Shown here: positions 1 to 4,162 of the stretch, piece after piece
Position numbering within the stretch: the first letter of the stretch is position 1
Layout: every line of letters begins with the position of its first letter
Assembly (NCBI GenBank): GCA_001304035.1
Contig: LJUD01000259.1
Location: 1 to 5,225, forward strand
Source of the DNA: a bacterium SM23_31
GTDB lineage: Bacteria; SM23-31
Length of the DNA stretch: 5,225 nucleotides
Direction of reading: 5' to 3'
Position numbers and translations under genes: made by a program
The notes under the pieces: generated by a model
Told to the model about the DNA's origin: nothing
Database searches by the model: none
Seen by the model: the letters and a program-made list of their open reading frames with translations, nothing else

Positions 1-2
1 CG

Positions 3-518
3 CTATTCTTCCAATTTTCTTTTTGCCAGAACGACAGCGCCGATTATTGCAACAATCAACAGCACGGAGGTAATCTCAAACGGGAGCAAATAATCGGTGA
101 ACAGTAACTCACCGACCAATTTCGTATTACCTTCCCGGGCGATTAACTCAGGTGCTGCTGTGCCGGAAAGACCTAATGAGGAGCCTCTGCTTATGAGATA
201 CAAAACTTCAAACAGGAGAAAAATAGCTGCACCGACACCCATAATTTTCAAAGTGAGTAATTTTTCAAATTCACCCGCTGTCGCTTTCAGGTTGAGCAGC
301 ATAATCACAAACAGGAATAAAACCATGATGGCGCCGGCATAAACCAAAACCTGAATTACAGCGAGAAAATGTGCATTGAGAAGCACAAATAATCCGGCAA
401 TACAAAAAAGTGTCACAATAAGAAAAAGGGCGCTGTGTACGGGATTACGGTTGATAACCACCATAAGACCCGAAGCGACTGCAATAGCTCCAAATGCGTA
501 AAAGAAAATCGATTCCAT
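3..518 (-). CDS. nuoJ: NADH-quinone oxidoreductase subunit J (NuoJ), complete
   Basis: This is a membrane subunit of respiratory complex I, in the proximal part of the proton-pumping arm next to NuoH, NuoA and NuoK. The 171-residue protein is typical in length for NuoJ. Five hydrophobic helices are visible at about residues 5-22, 29-49, 53-77, 90-110 and 143-166. The third holds the conserved QVLVYAGAIMVLFLFVIMLL stretch, the NuoJ signature containing the flexible TM3. The loop between helices 4 and 5 is polar, as expected. The ATG at 516-518 is followed at once by the first helix and the stop is TAG at 3-5. A weak AAGG lies about 14 bases upstream, which is far for a Shine-Dalgarno. The gene normally follows nuoI and precedes nuoK. 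Here it follows nuoH after a 403-bp non-coding gap, and nuoK would lie past the window edge. Identification is firm. Confidence 0.95.
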   Translation of the reverse strand: MESIFFYAFGAIAVASGLMVVINRNPVHSALFLIVTLFCIAGLFVLLNAHFLAVIQVLVYAGAIMVLFLFVIMLLNLKATAGEFEKLLTLKIMGVGAAIFLLFEVLYLISRGSSLGLSGTAAPELIAREGNTKLVGELLFTDYLLPFEITSVLLIVAIIGAVVLAKRKLEE

Positions 519-547
519 TTTTTTTAGACTATCCTTATTAAAACCTT

Positions 548-589
548 ACCGCAAAGTTCACAGAGAAGGAACAGAGAACGCAAAGAAAC
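548..589 (+). repeat. Left arm of inverted repeat B (about 9-bp units, nnCGCAAAG type)
   Basis: The plus strand reads as successive units ACCGCAAAG, TTCACAGAG, AAGGAACAGAG, AACGCAAAG and AAAC (9, 9, 11, 9 and 4 bases). The other arm at 867-908, read on the minus strand, has units of exactly the same lengths in the same order. By hand alignment 30 of 42 positions match without gaps. The arm begins 29 bp upstream of the nuoJ start codon. Confidence 0.7.
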
Positions 590-673
590 ATTTTACTTGA
601 TTAATTTATAAATTTTCCTTCTGATATAATACCCTTATTTATAAGCTCAAAATCTAATATAAAAAACCCAATA

Positions 674-699
674 TCCTGATCCCGCCAAGAGGGACAGGA
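674..699. repeat. GC-rich hairpin 1 in the nuoH-nuoJ gap
   Basis: TCCTG at 674-678 pairs with CAGGA at 695-699, and TCCC at 680-683 pairs with GGGA at 691-694. A679 is a single-base bulge and GCCAAGA at 684-690 forms the loop. This gives nine base pairs in an otherwise A/T-rich region. There is no T-tract on either side, so it does not look like an intrinsic terminator. It sits just beside a second hairpin and may form one structured element with it. Confidence 0.5.
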
Positions 700-714
700 C
701 GACAGCAGGGGTGG

Positions 715-738
715 CACCCCCAAACTCGTTTGGGGGTG
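715..738. repeat. Perfect 10-bp GC-rich hairpin 2 in the nuoH-nuoJ gap
   Basis: CACCCCCAAA at 715-724 pairs perfectly with TTTGGGGGTG at 729-738 around the 4-base loop CTCG. GGGGTG at 708-713 can pair instead with CACCCC at 715-720 (one-base loop as drawn, so only partly closable), a possible competing fold. On the minus (operon) strand the hairpin is followed by CCACCCCTGCTG and on the plus strand by ATTAATGCAAC. Neither is a T-tract, so rho-independent termination is unlikely. A role as a transcript-processing or stability element, or as part of a small repeat family, is possible but unproven. Confidence 0.6.
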
Positions 739-866
739 ATTAATGCAACAATTATATTAATAAGTTAGCAGAATAAATAAAACTCTTTTTTGAATCATTC
801 AGATTAATAATGCAAATTGAAAATGAAAAATTTGAATTTTGTATTCTTCACTATGCAACAATTTAA

Positions 867-908
867 CTTTCTTTGCGAACTCTGCGTTTTCTTTGCGTCC
901 TTTGCGTT
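867..908 (-). repeat. Right arm of inverted repeat B (about 9-bp units)
   Basis: Read on the minus strand the units are AACGCAAAG, GACGCAAAG, AAAACGCAGAG, TTCGCAAAG and AAAG, matching the unit lengths of the arm at 548-589 in inverted orientation. The arm begins 14 bp downstream of the nuoH stop codon, so the repeat pair almost exactly delimits the nuoH-nuoJ gap. Opposed in RNA, the two arms could form a long imperfect stem closing a loop of about 277 bases. Confidence 0.7.
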
Positions 909-921
909 TCAAAGTAATTTT

Positions 922-1971
922 TTAATTTATAACTGCAACGATAATACCGTAAACAAGTACATTGACAATTGCCAGCGGCAGAAACACTTTCCAGCCGAGC
1001 GCCATCAACTGGTTGTATTTGAACCTCGGCAGTGTCCAGCGAACCCATATATAGGTAACGATAAAAAAAGCTGTTTTTAAAGTAAATGTTAGAACCTGTA
1101 ATAGTTGAAGCAGCCAGTTCCAGTTCATTGGTATATATTTTTCAATCCACGGCAAATGCCATCCGCCAAAAAACAATGTCGCAATCAATGCGGATGAAAT
1201 AATCAGATTAATGTATTCTGCAAGGTAAAAAAGTGCGAACTTCATCCCGCTGTATTCCGTATGGTATCCGGCAACAAGTTCCTGCTCTGCTTCAGGAAGG
1301 TCGAACGGTAGACGGTTAGTCTCTGCAAACGCCGCAGTTATAAATATAAAAAAGGCAAGCGGATGCACAATAATATTCCACCTTGGAATTATGCCGAATA
1401 TCATCTGCTGCTGCTGTGCAACAATATCGGGCAGTTTTAATGAGCCGGCGACAAGGATAATGCCCACAACCGAAAGCCCGAGTGAGAGTTCGTAGCTTAT
1501 CATCTGTGCAGAAGAGCGCAGCCCGCCGAAAATTGCATATTTATTATTCGAAGACCACGCACCCAATACTGTGCCGTAAACACCAAGCGAAGCAATGGCA
1601 AATATATAAAGAATACCGAAATCGAGGTTGGTGATCTGCAGTACAATTTCCTTTCCTGCTACCGTAATTCTATCCCCAAAGGGTATAACTGCAAATAAAA
1701 GAAACGCCGGGATAAGTATGATAGCAGGCGCCAGAACAAAGACTATTTTATCTCCCCGTGCGGTAACCAGTTCTTCTTTGCATATAAGTTTAAGGAAATC
1801 TGCGACGGGCTGAAAAAGCCCCTCAGGACCAACACGATTTGGTCCGAGGCGGTCCTGTATAAATCCGCTGAACCGCCGCTCGGCAAGAATAGTCAGAGCT
1901 GCAGCAGTCAGGATTGCACCGAGAACAACGGCAATTTTTACTGTTATAATGATAATATCGAGCGTTTCCAT
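922..1971 (-). CDS. nuoH: NADH-quinone oxidoreductase subunit H (NuoH), complete
   Basis: This is the membrane subunit of complex I (ND1 homologue) that joins the peripheral and membrane arms and helps form the quinone-binding chamber. The 349-residue protein has the usual length and the family's eight or so hydrophobic helices. Signatures are LAERRFSGFIQ (about 29-39), RLGPNRVGPEGLFQPVADFL (41-60), the acidic quinone-chamber loop from AETNRLPFDLPEAEQELVAG through YLAEY (216-253), and the C-terminal RWTLPRFKYNQLMALGWKVF (311-330). The start is the ATG at 1969-1971, because METLDIIIITVKIAVV matches the usual NuoH N-terminus. The frame stays open upstream to 2058, but those 29 codons fall in repeat DNA and the tail of the four-helix-bundle gene and look unlike NuoH. 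No Shine-Dalgarno is visible, and the leader of nuoH consists of the 7-bp repeat. The stop is TAA at 922-924. Confidence 0.96.
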   Translation of the reverse strand: METLDIIIITVKIAVVLGAILTAAALTILAERRFSGFIQDRLGPNRVGPEGLFQPVADFLKLICKEELVTARGDKIVFVLAPAIILIPAFLLFAVIPFGDRITVAGKEIVLQITNLDFGILYIFAIASLGVYGTVLGAWSSNNKYAIFGGLRSSAQMISYELSLGLSVVGIILVAGSLKLPDIVAQQQQMIFGIIPRWNIIVHPLAFFIFITAAFAETNRLPFDLPEAEQELVAGYHTEYSGMKFALFYLAEYINLIISSALIATLFFGGWHLPWIEKYIPMNWNWLLQLLQVLTFTLKTAFFIVTYIWVRWTLPRFKYNQLMALGWKVFLPLAIVNVLVYGIIVAVIN

Positions 1972-1975
1972 ATAG

Positions 1976-2018
1976 ATAATGAATAATGAAAATTGCAAAA
2001 TGCAAAATGAATAATTAT
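1976..2018 (+). repeat. Left arm of inverted repeat A (7-bp units) in front of nuoH
   Basis: The plus strand reads in 7-base steps: ATAATGA, ATAATGA, AAATTGC, AAAATGC, AAAATGA, ATAATTA. The core at 1993-2015 matches the minus-strand core at 2370-2392 at 20 of 23 positions, so the two copies are inverted with respect to each other. This arm occupies the leader of nuoH, with its core ending 21 bp before the ATG. It abuts the restored stop codon of the four-helix-bundle gene. Confidence 0.75.
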
Positions 2019-2097
2019 CACTTATTGCTTTTTGCGGTAATAACAGATTTTGATACAATTATAATCAATTCATCCGTCTCTTTTATAATGTAATCTT
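2018..2097 (-). pseudogene. Frameshifted C-terminal tail of the four-helix-bundle gene
   Basis: Dropping one A of the AA at 2096-2097 turns the abrupt end of the upstream reading frame into a continuous one. After SENL it reads DYIIKETDELIIIVSKSV and then ITAKSNK, with a TGA stop at 2018-2020. This matches the expected last helix of the family, which usually has a D-C-E-E-L-like segment followed by a short basic tail. The repaired protein would be 126 residues from the first ATG or 119 from the second, close to the family norm of about 115-125. The cause may be a real inactivating mutation or a one-base sequencing or assembly error beside A/T runs. Confidence 0.7.
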
Positions 2098-2399
2098 AAA
2101 TTTTCACTTTTTGATATACCGGTACGAAAAACTAATTTGAGCCAGTAGGCGGATTCTCTCAACTCCTTTAATACAATTTGCATTTTATGAATAAAGTCAG
2201 CCTTACTTTCCGCACCACAAGCTTCTTCGTAATTAGCTCCAGCAGACGTTGATGAACGAATATATTGTGAAACAATATATTTACCTGTAATATCTTTACT
2301 AAATTTATTTGTGAGTTTTATACTGTTTACAGCATATTCTAATAAACGCTCAGATAAATTCTGCTTTTCATTCTTCATTTTGCACTTTGCATTTTGCAT
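2070..2399 (-). CDS. Four-helix-bundle protein, 23S rRNA intervening-sequence (IVP) family, C-terminally frameshifted
   Basis: This small protein belongs to the family first known from open reading frames inside 23S rRNA intervening sequences. The family is also related to the Avd accessory protein of diversity-generating retroelements, and its cellular role is largely unknown. The recognisable core is VSQYIRSSTSAGANYEEACG (about 43-62), then ESKADFIHKMQIVLKELRES (64-83) and AYWLKLVFRTG (84-94). As read, the frame gives 109 residues and ends at a TGA at 2070-2072, losing the final helix. That helix is found in another frame down to 2018. The first ATG (2397-2399) gives MQNAKCK, which is simply translated 7-bp repeat. 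The second ATG (2376-2378) gives MKNEKQNLSERLLEYAV, the usual family start, and is the better choice. It lies 12 bp after nuoG and in the same direction, so it may be co-transcribed, but it has no expected function in complex I and looks like an insertion. Confidence 0.8.
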   Translation of the reverse strand: MQNAKCKMKNEKQNLSERLLEYAVNSIKLTNKFSKDITGKYIVSQYIRSSTSAGANYEEACGAESKADFIHKMQIVLKELRESAYWLKLVFRTGISKSENLRLHYKRDG

Positions 2400-2406
2400 T
2401 TTGCAT
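2364..2406 (-). repeat. Right arm of inverted repeat A (tandem 7-bp ATGCAAA units)
   Basis: On the minus strand the units are ATGCAAA three times, then GTGCAAA, ATGAAGA and ATGAAAA: six tandem 7-bp units starting 5 bp after the nuoG stop codon. The core at 2370-2392 is an imperfect inverted copy of 1993-2015 (20 of 23). The array contains both candidate start codons of the four-helix-bundle gene, so the repeat contributes its first residues. In RNA the two cores could pair with 20 Watson-Crick pairs and one G-U, looping out the gene. Confidence 0.75.
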
Positions 2407-2411
2407 TATAC

Positions 2412-4025
2412 TCAAGTGCTTACTTCCTCTACTTCTCGTTTTTCATACAAAGGTTTTCCAAGTATGCTCAATTTGAAATGAGACAATCCTTCAAGTTCGG
2501 GATACTGTTTCGCCATTTTCAAAAAAACATCCCCTGCAGAGCACCATCCCGCAAAGTGGGATTGCCTCTCAAAGGTTGCCGCCATAAGTTTAACAATTTC
2601 CCAGGTATTTTTAGCTCCCTTCGGTCCGTTAACAGCCTGCTGCAGTAACTGCAAACGCCGGTTATAATTAACGAAGGTGCCATTTTTTTCGTAATACATC
2701 AGTCCCGGAAAAACAACATCGGCAATCTGTGCTGCAGGAGACATGACAATATCTTCGACAACGAAAAACTTAAGTTTTTTTAATATGTCAAGCGTTCTTT
2801 CCGGTATGTTCGAAAGATCGTTATGAACGCAATATGCTGCCTTTATTTCACCCGAGTCGATGCGGGAAAGAATAGATTCCGCATCCCGCTCAGCGGTACC
2901 AAATATAAACTTGAGCCCTTCCTGATTTGGTAATGTATCACCCTTGATAACAAAACCGCTTTTAAAGACGCGGTCTTCTCCGGTAGGTTTTTGAAATATT
3001 CCCGTGATTGCGTTTGAGTTTGCCGCCGTTCTAAGAAATTCCATCACCGCAAAGGCGTCTTCATTGGTGGCGCCGGGAAAAATTACGCCGGCAACAGCAT
3101 CCTTCATTTTCTGAAATTCTTTAAATCCTTCTGCTGCTGCTTCAATTGCTTCATCCCACGACGTATCGGATAATACACTGCCCTCTTTTATTTTAGGAGT
3201 CATTATCCGTTCTAATTTTTTATATTTTTTGTAACTATGCCTTCCGGTATCGCATATCCAGTGGTCATTAACATCCTTATTAGTCCGCGGGATAATACGA
3301 AAAACGGTATTACGGTATGAATCGATAGAGATATTACACCCGGCGCTGCATTCGCCGCAGACCGACGGCGCCTTCGAAAGATGCCATACACGGGTACGAT
3401 GGATAAAATTCTTATCCAAAAGCGCCCCGACAGGGCAAATGTCAACGACATTACCGGCAAGAGGGTGGTCAAGACCCGTATTACCCGGAACAACGGCTAT
3501 TTCATTACGAGCTCCCCTGTTAATAACAGTAAGCTGCGGATCACCCGCTATTTCACTCATAAACCGTACACACCGTGTACAAAGAATACATCGCGTGGTA
3601 GCAAGCTTTATACCGGGACTAAGGTCTTTGAAAGGTGGAATGCGTTTCGGTTCTTTGAATCTGCTGTGGGCGGTTCCATATTCGAATGAATAATCCTGTA
3701 ATAAACATTCCCCCGCTTTGTCGCATACCGGACAATCGAGCGGATGGTTCAAAAGTAAAAATTCAAGTATTATCTCCCGGGCGCGCTTTACTTTTTCCGA
3801 TTCGGTATAAACCACCATTCCTTCGGAAACCGGCGTTGCACAGGCGATAGCCTCTTTCGGCGCACCTTCCACTTCTACCAAACAGAGCCGGCAGCTGCCG
3901 GCTGTAGACAGTGCAGGATGATAGCAGTAATGCGGTATAAAAATCCCGAGTTTTTCAGCAGCCTGCATAATCGTCGTTCCGGGTTCAACCGAAATCTCTT
4001 TGCCGTTTATGGTAAGTTTAATCAC
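2412..4025 (-). CDS. nuoG: NADH-quinone oxidoreductase subunit G (NuoG), complete, compact form with N7 cluster site
   Basis: This is the large Fe-S subunit of the complex I peripheral arm, carrying electrons from NuoF towards NuoI and NuoB. The 2Fe-2S domain (about 1-77) has C34, C45, C48 and C62. The next 4Fe-4S site is H94, C98, C101 and C107 (HxxxCxxCxxxxxC), and another is C146, C149, C152 and C197. A further set, C223-x2-C226-x3-C230-x27-C258, matches the spacing of the optional N7 cluster known from E. coli and Thermus NuoG. From about 263 follows a molybdopterin-oxidoreductase-like domain with no evident cofactor role. At 537 residues it is clearly shorter than E. coli NuoG (about 908) or the Thermus protein (about 783), so the C-terminal part is reduced. 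The start is the GTG at 4023-4025: an in-frame TAA lies seven codons upstream with no ATG between, and MIKLTINGKEISVEPG is the normal N-terminus. No Shine-Dalgarno is evident. The stop is TGA at 2412-2414. Confidence 0.96.
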   Translation of the reverse strand: MIKLTINGKEISVEPGTTIMQAAEKLGIFIPHYCYHPALSTAGSCRLCLVEVEGAPKEAIACATPVSEGMVVYTESEKVKRAREIILEFLLLNHPLDCPVCDKAGECLLQDYSFEYGTAHSRFKEPKRIPPFKDLSPGIKLATTRCILCTRCVRFMSEIAGDPQLTVINRGARNEIAVVPGNTGLDHPLAGNVVDICPVGALLDKNFIHRTRVWHLSKAPSVCGECSAGCNISIDSYRNTVFRIIPRTNKDVNDHWICDTGRHSYKKYKKLERIMTPKIKEGSVLSDTSWDEAIEAAAEGFKEFQKMKDAVAGVIFPGATNEDAFAVMEFLRTAANSNAITGIFQKPTGEDRVFKSGFVIKGDTLPNQEGLKFIFGTAERDAESILSRIDSGEIKAAYCVHNDLSNIPERTLDILKKLKFFVVEDIVMSPAAQIADVVFPGLMYYEKNGTFVNYNRRLQLLQQAVNGPKGAKNTWEIVKLMAATFERQSHFAGWCSAGDVFLKMAKQYPELEGLSHFKLSILGKPLYEKREVEEVST

Positions 4026-4162
4026 GTTATTGTCTTTTGATTTAAATTATAAGACGTATTTTGCCAACCGGATTCGCTGCATAGTCTCAAAGCATGCAAA
4101 GTTCAAATTTTAAAGAAGTTTTTCAAAGTGCGTACAAGACATGCATAATCAGACGTATGCTA
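4026..4162. other. 137-bp gap between nuoF and nuoG, no recognised gene
   Basis: These two genes usually abut or overlap, so the space is larger than expected. I see no open frame of more than about a dozen codons, no strong hairpin followed by a T-tract, and no convincing promoter. It is A/T-rich and contains scattered motifs resembling the other repeats, for example GCATGCAAAG at 4093-4102, but no ordered array. Confidence 0.6.

Larger units (their letters stand above)
519..921. other. 403-bp non-coding gap between nuoH and nuoJ, in the place of nuoI
   Basis: No frame here encodes a credible protein. In particular there is no CxxCxxCxxxCP ferredoxin motif of NuoI, and the space is shorter than the roughly 450-550 bp that nuoI needs. 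The gap is AT-rich and is bracketed by degenerate repeats in inverted orientation (548-589 and 867-908). It contains a GC-rich island with two hairpins (674-699 and 715-738) and a short direct repeat, ATGCAACAATT, at 743-753 and 853-863. The rest is A/T-rich sequence in which I recognise nothing. It probably lies within the nuo transcript, but a fresh promoter for nuoJ cannot be excluded. Confidence 0.8.

Noticed and set aside
97..342. Plus-strand open frame of 81 codons
   Set aside because: It is antisense to nuoJ with no domain similarity; nuoJ itself is unambiguous.
623..650. Possible sigma70-like promoter for nuoJ on the minus strand (TTGAGC at 645-650, TATATC at 623-628, 16-bp spacer)
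   Set aside because: In such A/T-rich DNA these weak matches are expected by chance, and if the host is Bacteroidota its promoter consensus would differ.
715..738. Intrinsic terminator after nuoH
   Set aside because: The stem is strong, but no T-tract follows on either strand and the operon continues into nuoJ.
817..1080. Plus-strand open frame of 87 codons
   Set aside because: Its first third is translated repeat DNA (repeat B arm) and the rest is antisense to the 3' end of nuoH. It resembles no protein family and is a typical spurious call.
1972..2058. 29-codon N-terminal extension of nuoH
   Set aside because: The extension is translated repeat and four-helix-bundle tail. NuoH normally starts at the METLDIIII position immediately before its first helix.
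2018..2399. Diversity-generating retroelement, suggested by the Avd-related four-helix-bundle fold
   Set aside because: There is no reverse transcriptase and no template/variable repeat pair in the window, and the flanking repeats are short-period inverted arrays.
1976..2406. Classical insertion sequence or MITE with target-site duplication
   Set aside because: No transposase and no clear direct duplication at the outer edges could be seen; the ends are degenerate tandem repeats and not defined terminal inverted repeats.
2364..2406. CRISPR array
   Set aside because: The units are 7 bp and contiguous with no spacers, and no cas genes are present.
3381..3693. Overlapping plus-strand frames and a minus-strand alternative frame within nuoG
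   Set aside because: They are shadows of the nuoG Fe-S region, which is fully accounted for by conserved cysteine motifs in the main frame.
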